Shown: positions 6,579 to 15,996, counted from the first letter of the stretch. The stretch: 58,076 nt of DNA from an uncultured Chloroflexales bacterium (GCA_937902315.1 CALGUG010000017.1:1-58076); one strand, 5' to 3'. The notes: generated by a model not told the origin, from the letters alone. A program made the numbers and translations.

Positions 6579-8600
6579 ATGACAGCTCACACATCAGTAC
6601 AACAGCCTGCGACCCGTGACCCTCGCACGACCGTTCGCGCTTTGTTGGATGCGATCCCTGATCTTGTCTTGCGTGTGTGCGCCGATGGCTCGATCTTAAC
6701 AGCCTCAACAGCTGCGACCTTTGCCCAAGCACTCGGTCACGAGAGCCATATCGATCGGCTACAAGATTTTCTGCCCGTAGCGGTTGTCGATGATCTGCTC
6801 GATGCGATCTCTCGCACTCTTGCCACCTACCAAAATGCTATCAAAACCTATAAGTTTGAAACAGCGACCGGTCCGCACAGTTTCGAGATCCGTTTGGTAG
6901 CCCTCGATGAACGAGAGGTCGCCTTGATTGTGCGACCGAGCGATGTGCCGGATCTAGAACAGCGCCGTTTGAGCGAACAGGTTGAGGCCCAGGCCGAAAA
7001 CCTGCGCACGGCCAACGCAGCCTTGGCGCGCGCCGCCCGTATGAAAGACGAGTTTTTGGCCAGCGTTAGCCACGAACTGCGCACCCCGCTCAATGCGATT
7101 TTGGGCCTTTCTGAAGCGCTGCAAGAGGAAGTCTATGGAGCGATCAGCCAAGCCCAAGCCCAAGCGCTGCACAGCATCGAAGAGAGCGGCCGCCATCTGC
7201 TGGCTTTGATCAACGATATTTTAGAGCTGTCGAAGATCGAAGCGGGCAAACTTGAGCTGCAGATCGACCGTGTTTCAGTGACGCAGGTTTGCCAGGCTAG
7301 CATTCGTCTGATCGAGCAATCGGCACGCAAAAAACGCCTCAATATCGTCACCAATTACGATGATCGCGTCAATGTGATTCGGGCTGACGAGCGTCGTTTT
7401 AAGCAGATGCTGGTCAATTTGCTCTCGAATGCGGTCAAGTTCACCCCCGAACGCGGCTCGATCGGGATCGATGTGATAGCCATGCCCGAGAAAGAGCTGG
7501 TGCAGTTTACGGTCTGGGATACCGGAATCGGGATCGATCCCGAGCATATCCCACATCTGTTTCAGCCCTTTGTGCAGCTCGATAGCAGTCTGGCGCGCCA
7601 ATACGCGGGGACGGGTTTAGGCTTGGCGCTGGTCTTTCGTATGATCCAACTGCATGGTGGCACAGTCGAAGTTGTGAGCCGCCCTAACGAGGGCAGCCGT
7701 TTCTCGTTGCTGCTGCCTTGGAGCGAGCGCGATACCTATACCATCGAGGCGACAAACAGCTCTTTACAGAATCGTGCCCTGCTCAAACGCATTATGCTGA
7801 TCGATTCGTCGCCTCAATCGAACGAACAGCTCGCACGCTATCTGCGCGAATTTGGCGTCGAAGCCATTCAACACTTTCGCGGCGACGATGCAGCCCAGCG
7901 CGCGATCGAACTGCGCCCCGATGCGATTATTCTCGATGTTCAACTGACGGGAAAGCACGGTTGGGATGTGTTAGCCGAACTGAAGAGCGCGCCTGAAACG
8001 ACCACCATTCCCGTGATGATCCTTTCGCAGATCGACGAGCCAGAGCGGGCCCAACAACTCGGTGCTGCGGCCTATTTGATCAAGCCGATCTCGCGCCAGC
8101 AACTGCGCGCAAGCTTGCCGTTGCTGCTACCCTCCAACAATCCCCAGCGAATTGTGCTCACTTCTGCCGAGAACAGCTCGCGTTTGGCAGTTTTTGATGA
8201 TGGCAATGCCCGTTCAAGACCAGCATTCCAGGCGAAACAATCGACCATTCTTTTGGTTGAGGATAATGAGCTCGCGATTTTGACCGTTGTCGATTATTTG
8301 CAAGCGATCGGTTATCAGGTTGTGGTGGCGCGCAACGGTCAAGAGGCGATTAATCAAGCCGTATTGGTACGGCCTGCGGTGGTTCTGATGGATATTCATC
8401 TCCCGGGCATGAGCGGTTTTGAAGCGATTCAACGCCTGCGCGCCATGCCTGCAACGGCGCTGGTTCCGATTGTGGCGCTGACCGCCTTGGCGATGCCGGG
8501 CGATCGAGAGCGCTGTCTCGCCGTTGGTGCGAATGCTTATCTCAGCAAGCCGGTTAGCCTTCAGAACCTTATTCGTACGGTTGAGATGTTATGCCAATAA
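6579..8600 (+). CDS. Hybrid sensor histidine kinase (PAS-HisKA-HATPase-REC-REC)
   Basis: A 673-residue, probably cytoplasmic two-component sensor with no membrane segment. A PAS-like domain is at about 17-120 and a short coiled coil at 125-155. The HisKA dimerisation helix has the phosphoacceptor H165 in SHELRTPL. The HATPase domain has N-box LLSNAVKF (281-288), G1 DTGIGID (314-320) and G2 GTGLGLA (344-350). Two receiver domains follow. The first (about 403-515) has D453 but lacks the usual second acidic residue (LIDSS), so it may be weakly phosphorylated. The second (about 555-673) has E561/D562, D605 and K657 and looks complete. The next gene starts 24 bases downstream and encodes another REC-PAS-kinase protein, so they are likely cotranscribed and act in one phosphorelay. 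The signal and output are unknown. Confidence 0.9.
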   Translation: MTAHTSVQQPATRDPRTTVRALLDAIPDLVLRVCADGSILTASTAATFAQALGHESHIDRLQDFLPVAVVDDLLDAISRTLATYQNAIKTYKFETATGPHSFEIRLVALDEREVALIVRPSDVPDLEQRRLSEQVEAQAENLRTANAALARAARMKDEFLASVSHELRTPLNAILGLSEALQEEVYGAISQAQAQALHSIEESGRHLLALINDILELSKIEAGKLELQIDRVSVTQVCQASIRLIEQSARKKRLNIVTNYDDRVNVIRADERRFKQMLVNLLSNAVKFTPERGSIGIDVIAMPEKELVQFTVWDTGIGIDPEHIPHLFQPFVQLDSSLARQYAGTGLGLALVFRMIQLHGGTVEVVSRPNEGSRFSLLLPWSERDTYTIEATNSSLQNRALLKRIMLIDSSPQSNEQLARYLREFGVEAIQHFRGDDAAQRAIELRPDAIILDVQLTGKHGWDVLAELKSAPETTTIPVMILSQIDEPERAQQLGAAAYLIKPISRQQLRASLPLLLPSNNPQRIVLTSAENSSRLAVFDDGNARSRPAFQAKQSTILLVEDNELAILTVVDYLQAIGYQVVVARNGQEAINQAVLVRPAVVLMDIHLPGMSGFEAIQRLRAMPATALVPIVALTALAMPGDRERCLAVGANAYLSKPVSLQNLIRTVEMLCQ

Positions 8601-8624
8601 CCAGCAATGGCGGGGAGAAGATCC

Positions 8625-10130
8625 GTGACCTCGATACCAACCATTTTGATTGTAGATGACGAGCCAGTTGGCCGCGAGGTGCTGGCGTCACTGCTCCATC
8701 AGCAGGGCTATAACCTGATCTTTGCCGATAACGGCAACGATGCCTTGCTGCAAGCGGCGACCCATAAACCTGACCTCGTTCTCTTAGATGTGATGATGAA
8801 CGGGATGGACGGCTTTGAAGTCTGCCGCCATTTGCGGGCCGATCGTATGTTGGCTGAAGTGCCGATTATTTTGCTGACCGCCCTCGACGATCGCGAGTCG
8901 CGCCTAGAGGGCATCGCCGCCGGGGCAGATGACTTTTTGAGCAAGCCCTTCGACCGCAACGAATTGCGTTTGCGAGTTCAGACCATCACGCGCTTGAACC
9001 GCTACCGTCGGCTGCACGAAGAGCGCGCCCGCCTCAGTTGGGTGGTAGAGCACTCTGCTGAAGCCTATCTGATCATCGATAGCCAAGATCGAGTCTTGTA
9101 CGCCAACGATCGGGCGCGGCTCTACTTTGGGATCGAGAAGGGCGAGCTAAACGGCGAAACCACCTTCCGCCAGTTGGCCGACGGCATCTATCGTTGCGAG
9201 CCGCAAGATATCTGGGAGGCTTGGCCCAATATCAACACAGCAGTTTTGCCGCCCTGCTATCTGGTGCGGCCCGAATCGCCCACCTCGCAGGCGCTCTGGC
9301 TGCATGTCGAGCTCAACAGCAGCCTCGATATCGATCAGCGTTTGGTGCGCTTGCGCGATGTGACGCGCGAGATGGGCATTCAACACGATTCGTGGACCTT
9401 CCACACCAGCATTTTGCACAAGCTGCGCACGCCGCTTTCCGGCATTATCGTGAGCATGAATCTGCTGCACGAGCGTCTGAGCCACATGGAGGATCCGATG
9501 CTGTCTCAGGTTGCCGAGATCGCGCTACGCGGCTCGCAGCGCCTCAACGAGCAGATCTCGCAGATTCTGAGCTATATCGAGGCCGGGCGCGTCGGACGCA
9601 TGAACGGCATGTATCCCTTGGCCGAAGTACCCGCCCTGATCGAAGAGATTCGCGAGCTGCTGGCCATTCAAGATGTGGCGGTGGAACCCAGCGAGTCGGC
9701 GGGCTTCTACATTGTGATGTTGCCGCGCCAGACGCTAGAGATGATCTTTATCGAGCTTTTGAATAACGCCAAGAAGTTCCACCCTCATCACGCGCCCCAT
9801 ATCGATGTGACGATCACCCCGCTCGACAATCAGACGGTGCGCATTCAGGTGATCGACGATGGAGTGGTGCTCTCGCCCGAACAATTGGCGAATGTGCTGC
9901 ACCCCTATTACCAAGCCGAAAAACACTTTACAGGCGAGGTACAAGGTATGGGCTTGGGCCTGACCATGGTCGCGACCCGTTTGTGGAGCGTGGGCGGCTC
10001 CTGCGAGATCGCCAACCGCCACGATGGTTCGGGCATCGTGGTGACGCTCAACATCCCCTGCGCCATGTTGATCGGCATCGATATGGATGCAGGCATGGAC
10101 GATGATATGGTCTATGCCGATGAAGTCTAG
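8625..10130 (+). CDS. Response regulator-PAS-histidine kinase-like protein with degenerate kinase motifs
   Basis: A receiver domain comes first (acidic LIVDDEP, phosphoacceptor D in LLLDVMM, lysine in SKPFD), then a PAS domain (about 140-250), then a HisKA/HATPase-like module. The H-box reads ILHKLRTPL, keeping the histidine but with Lys replacing the usual Glu. The G1 box is DDGVVLS instead of DxGxG, while N-box (ELLNNAKKF) and G2 (GMGLGLT) persist. Kinase activity may thus be altered or lost. The frame also opens with an ATG at 8607, but a GGGGAGAAG ribosome binding site sits between it and the GTG at 8625, which is therefore preferred. It probably receives phosphate from the hybrid kinase immediately upstream. 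No DNA-binding or enzymatic output domain is present. Confidence 0.85.
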   Translation: MTSIPTILIVDDEPVGREVLASLLHQQGYNLIFADNGNDALLQAATHKPDLVLLDVMMNGMDGFEVCRHLRADRMLAEVPIILLTALDDRESRLEGIAAGADDFLSKPFDRNELRLRVQTITRLNRYRRLHEERARLSWVVEHSAEAYLIIDSQDRVLYANDRARLYFGIEKGELNGETTFRQLADGIYRCEPQDIWEAWPNINTAVLPPCYLVRPESPTSQALWLHVELNSSLDIDQRLVRLRDVTREMGIQHDSWTFHTSILHKLRTPLSGIIVSMNLLHERLSHMEDPMLSQVAEIALRGSQRLNEQISQILSYIEAGRVGRMNGMYPLAEVPALIEEIRELLAIQDVAVEPSESAGFYIVMLPRQTLEMIFIELLNNAKKFHPHHAPHIDVTITPLDNQTVRIQVIDDGVVLSPEQLANVLHPYYQAEKHFTGEVQGMGLGLTMVATRLWSVGGSCEIANRHDGSGIVVTLNIPCAMLIGIDMDAGMDDDMVYADEV

Positions 10131-10140
10131 CCAATAGAAC

Positions 10141-10165
10141 GAGCGTGGTGTCGATCACCACGCTC
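10141..10165 (+). terminator. Hairpin after the two-component pair
   Basis: GAGCGTGGTG and CACCACGCTC form a perfect 10-bp stem with loop TCGAT, 10 bases after the stop codon. There is no T run, so termination is likely but not certain. Confidence 0.65.
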
Positions 10166-10221
10166 TAGCCTTCCTCCTACGCAATCCTCCTAATCATCTC
10201 AACGCCAGAACAACCTGCTAT

Positions 10222-10692
10222 CTGGCGGTAAGGTCTCGCCCTTCCATTCGGTCTTTGGCGCGTCCGCCTACGGCTACAAAATATTCCTCCACCCATTCGG
10301 GTTTCTAGCATGTCGTTGTTTTCATTGCGATCTGCTTTGTGCAAGCGCTGTATTTCACTGCCATCACAAAGCGATCGCTCTGCTTTGAGATCGCGTGATA
10401 CCAAATCCGTTAAAAGAGATGTACTCTCTCAAGGCAGGAAAACAACAACCGGGGAAAGGCAAAAAGAGACACGTTCAGCTCTGCCGAAGGCCAGAAAGTA
10501 AGTGATCTACCGAATTTGCTATGAGTTACTCACCAGCGCGGGGCGTTGAGAACAAGCAGATTAGTTATGCATAGTTGGGATTTTGGGGGCTGTAGGCGCA
10601 GGCTGATACAGCCTCTTGTGGCGGGCGGGATGTTGATAGCCGTAGGCGGACGCGCTTAGAGCCTTCTTTGGGCCATGGACCTCGCCGCTAGA
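10222..10692. repeat. Family A composite: two facing copies around a family B element
   Basis: Outer ends TCTGGCGGTAAGGTC (left) and the complement of GACCTCGCCGCTAGA (right) are inverted. Inside each lies the family A core in opposite orientation (near 10258-10278 and 10637-10656). A family B element (10399-10521; TACCAAATCCG to CGAATTTGCTA, two mismatches in 11, flanked by TGA on both sides) lies between them. No gene is seen in 10166-10752. Confidence 0.75.
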
Positions 10693-10752
10693 GAAACTGA
10701 AGGACGCGAGATAGTGCTAACTGCGCAGCCAGAGCGCTTGTGTGTTGCAAGC

Positions 10753-12063
10753 CTAGAGCGCGCCTCGGCCCTTTAGCTCGAGATAACTGTTGATCACGCT
10801 GATGGTGAGCTTATCGGCGGGCACATCGACGGTATGCACGCCGTGCTGATTGAGGGTTTCGAGCACAACTTGGCGCTCGTCGAGCAGCATTTCGGCCACC
10901 GCCCTTCGATAGAGCTGGTTTGAGGTCTCGCTCGACTGCCCGGCAACATTGGTCAAATTGGGGTCGCTGATCGTGACGCAGACTACTAGGTGGCGTTTGG
11001 CAAGTCGCGCTAGGCTGGCGATCAGACTCTTGGCGGCGTCGAGCGTCACAAGGTCGGTAAAGACGATCATCAGCGAGCGGCGTTTGTGTTTGTGTTCGAG
11101 TTGGCTGAGGGCTAGCAGATAGTTGGGTTCGACCAGTTCGGACGCAACATTGTAAAGCGTTTCGAGCATGCGCTGAAACTGGGCTTTGCCTCCTTTGGGC
11201 GCGAGATAGGCCCTTACATCGTCGGCGAAGCTCAGCATGCCGACTTGATCGCCTTTGAGCAGTGCTACATAGCTGAGCAAGAGCGAGGCGTTGATTACAT
11301 AGTCGAGTTTGGCGATATCACCGATCGGGGTGCGCATTAAGCGGCCCGTATCGATTACACAGAAGATATGTTGGCTGCGCTCGGTCTCGTACTCGGCTAC
11401 GATCGGCCTGCCGCGTCGGGCGGTCGCCTTCCAATTGATGCGGCGGAACTCGTCGTCACTGCTGTATTCGCGCAGGCGCTCGAATTCGCTGCCCATGCCG
11501 AACAGGCGCGAGCGGCGCAGACCAAGCTCGGTCAGCAGCCCTTGGCGCGCCAAGAGGTCGTATTTGCGCACTTCGAGCACATTGGGATAGACCTTGACTT
11601 GGTTGGCGGTCGGGTAGCTGTGTTGGCGAATGAAGAGGCGTAGCACGCTTGGGTAGCGGATATTGGTGTTGCCGAATTGATAGTCGCCACGTTGAAGCGG
11701 ACGCAGATGGTAAACAGCTTCCCACAGCCCAAAACCTTCGATATCGCCTTGCAGCAAGAGCTTATCGCTCGGAAGCTGATAGGGGTATTCGTCGCGAACG
11801 GTGCAGTGAATAGTGCGGGCTGAGTGATTGGCGAACAGCAAGGTGACGCGATTTTCTGCTCCCAACGAGAGTTTGCTATCGTGAATGCGTTCAACCTCGA
11901 TCTGGCTGGGCTTCGGGGTGATGCGATAGTCGATCACCAGCAGCACACCAAGACAGATCAGGTAAAAGGGCACAAGCCAGATCGTGATGGGAATAAACGA
12001 GGCCAGCACAAAAAAGAGGCTTGTGATTAGGATCAAGACCAGCAGTCGAAAGGATGGCAGCAT
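10753..12063 (-). CDS. DUF58 domain membrane protein
   Basis: A 436-residue protein with two N-terminal membrane helices (about 5-45), a beta-sandwich-like middle region, and the DUF58 signature in the second half (REYSSDDEFRRINWKATARR...YETER), which leads into a vWA-like fold (FCVIDTGRLM...LLKGDQVGMLSFADDV). DUF58 proteins usually sit next to a MoxR AAA+ ATPase and a transglutaminase-like protein and are thought to assist assembly of envelope or metal-containing complexes. Neither partner is nearby, so this copy is solitary. The frame begins with an ATG and hydrophobic N-terminus, but no strong ribosome binding site is visible. Confidence 0.8.
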   Translation of the reverse strand: MLPSFRLLVLILITSLFFVLASFIPITIWLVPFYLICLGVLLVIDYRITPKPSQIEVERIHDSKLSLGAENRVTLLFANHSARTIHCTVRDEYPYQLPSDKLLLQGDIEGFGLWEAVYHLRPLQRGDYQFGNTNIRYPSVLRLFIRQHSYPTANQVKVYPNVLEVRKYDLLARQGLLTELGLRRSRLFGMGSEFERLREYSSDDEFRRINWKATARRGRPIVAEYETERSQHIFCVIDTGRLMRTPIGDIAKLDYVINASLLLSYVALLKGDQVGMLSFADDVRAYLAPKGGKAQFQRMLETLYNVASELVEPNYLLALSQLEHKHKRRSLMIVFTDLVTLDAAKSLIASLARLAKRHLVVCVTISDPNLTNVAGQSSETSNQLYRRAVAEMLLDERQVVLETLNQHGVHTVDVPADKLTISVINSYLELKGRGAL

Positions 12064-12204
12064 ACAATCTATCGTTTAGCTGAGGCTTGGCCACATCGTC
12101 TTACTTGGGAGTAGACATTTCTTATTATAACAAAGCTTCTTGCTCAGAGCGCAAATCAGGCCTTGAAATGCTCATTTCTTGTGAAACGTGAGCCTGTACT
12201 CTCA

Positions 12205-12335
12205 TATCGAATCAGCTTTAAAGAATTTGTATTCTTGCAACCTGGAAAGCAAAGATGTGAGGAAGAAAAAATAGTTGAGTTCCACTCTGCCGAAGGCCAA
12301 AAGCAACGAAGTGATGGGATTTGCTTTCACAATCG
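12205..12335 (-). repeat. Family B repeat, diverged copy
   Basis: Carries GAGTTCCACTCTGCCGAAGG (core, complementary orientation) with degenerate ends. The remainder of 12064-12452 is AT-rich and shows no further feature. Confidence 0.65.
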
Positions 12336-12452
12336 GCCTGCTGCTGAGCGAGATACGAATTCTTGATCCAAATACTCTTGAATGCTGCAACTATCGGCTT
12401 TTCTAGAGCGTCATTTCCCTAGTTTAGTAGAGATATTATTAAACGCAACCTT

Positions 12453-13175
12453 ATGATGTTATATTGCAACGATGTATTTGCGGCACTTGATTATGATCAT
12501 GTGGTAGAGCGTATCGCTGGCGGCAACGAGACCGAGGTCTATCGCAGCGACGATGGGCGCTTTGTGCTCAAACGCAAGGGCGATCTGGCCGTTAACGATC
12601 TTGCGCATGCGCTGGCAGAGTGCAAAACCATGCGCCACGCCGCCGAGGAGTATATTCGCTGTTTGGGGCCAGATTACACCATTCCGAGCGAGTATCTGAT
12701 CGCGCGCAATAGCGATGGCGCGCTCGAGGTGATCGTGCTTCAACCCTTTTTGCGCGATGCCCAGCCGCTCTACCATCTCGACTACGAGCGTATGGAGCCG
12801 CGCCAGCGCGAACGGATCGCGTCGCAGTTGCAAGATATTATTGAGCGCTCCTTAGCTTTCTATGCCAAGACGGGCAGCATGCCCGATCTGTATGGGCGCA
12901 CGAGCAGCGATCCCGAGGAACGCAAGCGCTTGAATAAGCCCTGGATGTTGCCGTGGCGGCTTTGGAGCTTTATCGTCCAACGCAACTTGTTGCGCGCCCA
13001 TAATCTGATGTGGCTCCCTTCGGAGGAGCGTATCGTGCTGGTCGATTACGACTATGTGCGCCGTAGTGAACTCTATCGCAAACTCTACTATGCGGTGCGC
13101 CGTGTGCTCTTTTGGCGCGATCGGCTCTTGATGCGCTTTATGCTGCGCGGCTATCGTGTGCCGGGCCGCAGCTAG
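12453..13175 (+). CDS. Small protein-kinase-like protein, function unknown
   Basis: The 240-residue protein resembles a minimal kinase fold. An N-terminal beta-rich segment with RIAGGNETEVYRSDDGRFVLKRKGD (about 19-43) looks like a glycine loop followed by the VLK lysine. A later RAHNLMWLPSEERIVLVDYD (about 191-210) resembles a catalytic loop (H-N) and a metal-binding aspartate (VDYDY in place of DFG). The classical HRD aspartate is not visible, so catalysis is uncertain; similar diverged kinase folds occur in lipopolysaccharide-kinase-like families. Two ATG codons open the frame in tandem and no strong ribosome binding site precedes them. The stop codon overlaps the stop of the convergent epimerase-like gene in a shared CTAG. 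Confidence 0.55.
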   Translation: MMLYCNDVFAALDYDHVVERIAGGNETEVYRSDDGRFVLKRKGDLAVNDLAHALAECKTMRHAAEEYIRCLGPDYTIPSEYLIARNSDGALEVIVLQPFLRDAQPLYHLDYERMEPRQRERIASQLQDIIERSLAFYAKTGSMPDLYGRTSSDPEERKRLNKPWMLPWRLWSFIVQRNLLRAHNLMWLPSEERIVLVDYDYVRRSELYRKLYYAVRRVLFWRDRLLMRFMLRGYRVPGRS

Positions 13176-14092
13176 CCGATACGAATGCCGCGAACTTGGT
13201 CGATCTTCAGCCCTTTGAGGTAGCTGAGCGCCTCTTGGGGCGTTTGCAAACGATGCTGAAACAGGCGTTGGAGCGGGCCAGGGTCGCCGATATTGTCTTC
13301 GCGCAAGAGCAAGATCTGATCGCGAGTTAGCAGAGGCGGTGTTGTAAAATGTTCGAGCAGTGGGGTGACGCTCTGGGCTAAAGCTACTGGAATATGAAGT
13401 CGCAAGCGTCGTTTGCCCACCAGCTTCATAATCAGATTTTGGAGCTCGGTCAGGCGCAGACGCAGCGGCCCAACCGCGTCATAGGTCGCGTGGGCGGGGT
13501 TTGCAAGCACACGCATCGTGGCTTGGGCTAGGTTATCGAGCGCGATCGGCTGCAACAGTTGGTCGCCTTTGCCGATCACAGGCAGAACAGGGAAGGTACG
13601 GATCAAACGCAGGTGTAAGCTGACGAAGTAGTCGCCTGGGCCGAGCACTAATGATGGGCGGATAATGGCCCAGTTGAGGCCGCAGTCGCGGATGGCTTGT
13701 TCGGCAGCCCAACGACTCTGCAGAAAGCGGCTGGTGGCGTTGGGGCGTGAACCGAGCGCGCTCATGTAGATGATGCGCTCAACGCTGGTGCTAGCCACCG
13801 CCTCGAGCAGCTTGCGTGTGCCGTGAACGTGGACCGATTCGAAGCTGTCTTTGCCCCGTTCGTAGCTGATCGCTGCTAGGTGGATAACCGCTGTGGCGTT
13901 CTCGACGGCGCTGCGCAATACTTCGGGAGAGCGAAGATCGCCGGGGATCACTTCGACAGCTGTGGGGAGTAAACGACGAGCCGCCATTGGGTTGCGTGCG
14001 ATCGTGCGAACTCGCCATCCTGATGCAAGAGCCCGAGCGGTGATCGCTCGTCCAACGTAGCCGCTTGCCCCTGTGACTAACAAGATTCCCAT
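13172..14092 (-). CDS. NAD(P)-binding epimerase/dehydratase-like protein (atypical extended SDR)
   Basis: A 306-residue Rossmann-fold protein. The N-terminal loop GASGYVGRAI (about 7-16) binds the dinucleotide, followed by TIARNP, GDLRSPE and VIHLAA. The catalytic YxxxK of classical epimerases is not seen; instead YMSALGSRPNATSRFLQSRWAAEQ is typical of the atypical NmrA/complex-I NDUFA9-like group, which often binds NAD(P) without a known reaction. The frame is open 63 codons further upstream, but the ATG at 14092 is the family start. It faces plsX divergently (about 60 bases to the plsX promoter) and overlaps the convergent kinase-like gene by 4 bases. Confidence 0.75.
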   Translation of the reverse strand: MGILLVTGASGYVGRAITARALASGWRVRTIARNPMAARRLLPTAVEVIPGDLRSPEVLRSAVENATAVIHLAAISYERGKDSFESVHVHGTRKLLEAVASTSVERIIYMSALGSRPNATSRFLQSRWAAEQAIRDCGLNWAIIRPSLVLGPGDYFVSLHLRLIRTFPVLPVIGKGDQLLQPIALDNLAQATMRVLANPAHATYDAVGPLRLRLTELQNLIMKLVGKRRLRLHIPVALAQSVTPLLEHFTTPPLLTRDQILLLREDNIGDPGPLQRLFQHRLQTPQEALSYLKGLKIDQVRGIRIG

Positions 14093-14152
14093 GATGTGTC
14101 TCTGCAAGAAGGTCAGGCTCCACTCTTTGATAATACCATGACTTGGCCTGAT

Positions 14153-14181
14153 TTGACGCCAGCAAACCCTAATGCTAGACT
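14153..14181 (+). promoter_or_regulatory. Promoter of plsX
   Basis: TTGACG (14153-14158), 17-base spacer, TAGACT (14176-14181), about 40 bases before the plsX start. Confidence 0.65.
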
Positions 14182-14221
14182 GCCAGAAACGTATTCTTTT
14201 CAGAGGATGATCTGCGGACGT

Positions 14222-15343
14222 ATGGGACGACAAGAGATACGCATTATTTTTGACGCAATGGGTGGCGATCACGCGCCACACGTACCAGTAGAGGGTGCAG
14301 TAATGGCGGCGCGGGCATATGGGTGCAAGATCACCTTGCTAGGCCCCATAGCGCAGATCGAAGCGGAACTGGCCCGTCACGATACCACTGGTTTACACTT
14401 ACAGATTGTTGATGCGCCAGATGTGATCGAGATGGAAGAGCATCCGGCTCAAGCCATTCGACGAAAAAGCAAATCGCCGCAAGCTGTCGGTCTGCGCCTA
14501 TTGCGCGACGGCGAAGGCGATGCATTTGTATCAGCAGGGCACAGCGGCGCTACCATGGCGGGGGCGCTGTTTATTTTGGGGCGTTTGCCGGGCGTCGATC
14601 GACCCGCACTCGGCTCGATCTTCCCAACCGTTTTTGAGCCTATGCTGGTGCTTGATGTTGGTGCTACAACCGACTGCAAACCCGAATTTCTGCTGCAATT
14701 CGCTCATATGGGCAGTATCTACGCCGAATGCGCGCTGGGCATTCAACGGCCGCGCGTGGCGCTGTTAGCTAACGGCGAAGAGGCGACCAAGGGCGATAAA
14801 TTAGTACAAGATGCTCATCAGCTCTTGGCGAAAAGCAACTTGAATTTTATCGGCAATGCCGAGCCAAAAGATGCCCTTGTCACTAACAGTTGCGATGTTT
14901 TGGTGGCCGATGGTTTTGTCGGCAACCTCTTCTTGAAAACAGCCGAAGCTGTGGTAAAGTTTGCACTTGATAAGGCCAAGCGAGAGCTGAAACACAATTG
15001 GTTGCAGCGTGCCTTGGCGGGCATCGTACCGATGGTGCTGCTGTCGGCTCTACCGGGCAAGGGGCGCTGGCGCGCTCTGCTGAGCGGCACTCTGGGCAGT
15101 GCAGCTTTGTATGGTTCGCTGCTCGGCCCGCCCTTGATGCGCTTGAAAGCGACGACCGACTATCGTTCTTACGGTGGCGCGCCGCTTTTGGGCGTTAAGG
15201 GAGCGGTGATTATCTCGCACGGCAAATCTGATGCCTTGGCGCTGCGCAACGCGATTCGCCAAGCCTGCGATATGGTCGAGAGCGATATGGTAGCGAAAGT
15301 CGCCGAGGCGATTGCTCAAACAAATATGGCGGTTCATGGCTGA
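14222..15343 (+). CDS. plsX: Phosphate acyltransferase PlsX
   Basis: Converts acyl-ACP and phosphate to acyl-phosphate, the acyl donor for PlsY in phosphatidic acid synthesis; a peripheral membrane enzyme. The 373-residue protein begins with the signature IRIIFDAMGGDHAP and continues with RRKSKSPQAVGLRLLRDGEGDAF, SAGHSGATM, VLDVGATTDCKPE and LLGVKGAVIISHGKS, all typical of PlsX. The frame is open from 14096, but the proposed promoter lies inside that stretch. ATG 14222 is chosen by alignment to family starts; ATG 14207 is the alternative. fabH or acpP, frequent neighbours, are absent. The next gene overlaps its stop, which indicates cotranscription. Confidence 0.92.
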   Translation: MGRQEIRIIFDAMGGDHAPHVPVEGAVMAARAYGCKITLLGPIAQIEAELARHDTTGLHLQIVDAPDVIEMEEHPAQAIRRKSKSPQAVGLRLLRDGEGDAFVSAGHSGATMAGALFILGRLPGVDRPALGSIFPTVFEPMLVLDVGATTDCKPEFLLQFAHMGSIYAECALGIQRPRVALLANGEEATKGDKLVQDAHQLLAKSNLNFIGNAEPKDALVTNSCDVLVADGFVGNLFLKTAEAVVKFALDKAKRELKHNWLQRALAGIVPMVLLSALPGKGRWRALLSGTLGSAALYGSLLGPPLMRLKATTDYRSYGGAPLLGVKGAVIISHGKSDALALRNAIRQACDMVESDMVAKVAEAIAQTNMAVHG

Positions 15344-15956
15344 TCAGGCTCAAACTTCAGTTGAACAGATCTTGCTCCGGCGACGTTTGCGCTATCTGGG
15401 CCGCATGTTGGCTTGGACCGGCGCAATGATCGCTGGAGCTTTTGTGGTGGTAGCGCTGTTGATCTTGGTGCAGGGGCGCTACCCCGAAACGCGGCGCGCC
15501 GATGCGATTGTGGTCTTGCTTCAGCACTGCGAGCTGATGGAGGAGCAGGAGCCTCAGCCAAGCGAAGAGCCTTGTGGCGTGCAAGAGCTACAATACGCGC
15601 TCAATCTCTATAGGCGGGCCTATGCCTCGCATATCGTTTTGGTCGATCGCGAGGCGGAGCCAGCCTACACTTATCTGCTCGGGCAGGGTTTTCCAGAACA
15701 ATCGCTGCTGCAAGAGAATCAGTTCGAAACGCGTGTTGAGCAGTTTGCGCATTTAGCAGACGAGATGCGCGCTCACGGCATGAGCTCACTCTTGGTGGTG
15801 GGTCACCCCCACGAGATCTTGTTGGCGCTGAAGATGACGCGCGATCTGGGCTTGCAGAGCTATGGCGAGCCGCTGCCTCCGGTGTCGCGGCTAGATCTGC
15901 CCTTGCTCTTACAAGAGAGTTATCGCTATTGGCGTTACGTTTTATTCGGTCTCTGA
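15336..15956 (+). CDS. YdcF-like (DUF218) single-pass membrane protein
   Basis: A 206-residue protein with one N-terminal membrane helix (about 23-43) followed by a DUF218/YdcF-like domain: ADAIVVLL, then an ALNLYRRAYASHIVLVD segment, the ETRVEQFAHLADEM helix and LLVVGHPHEILLALKM. In the family this domain is linked to envelope processes such as the ElyC/SanA proteins. The first domain motif is diverged (no clear GG). ATG 15336 overlaps the plsX stop in ATGGCTGA, implying translational coupling with plsX. The envelope context of plsX suits a membrane-glycan role, which is inference. Confidence 0.7.
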   Translation: MADQAQTSVEQILLRRRLRYLGRMLAWTGAMIAGAFVVVALLILVQGRYPETRRADAIVVLLQHCELMEEQEPQPSEEPCGVQELQYALNLYRRAYASHIVLVDREAEPAYTYLLGQGFPEQSLLQENQFETRVEQFAHLADEMRAHGMSSLLVVGHPHEILLALKMTRDLGLQSYGEPLPPVSRLDLPLLLQESYRYWRYVLFGL

Positions 15957-15996
15957 TAGCCAAATGCGCAAATGCGCTTGAGCCTTTCGAAGCTCA

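Noticed and set aside
10753..12063. MoxR-DUF58 operon
   Set aside because: No MoxR ATPase or transglutaminase-like gene adjoins the DUF58 gene within this window.
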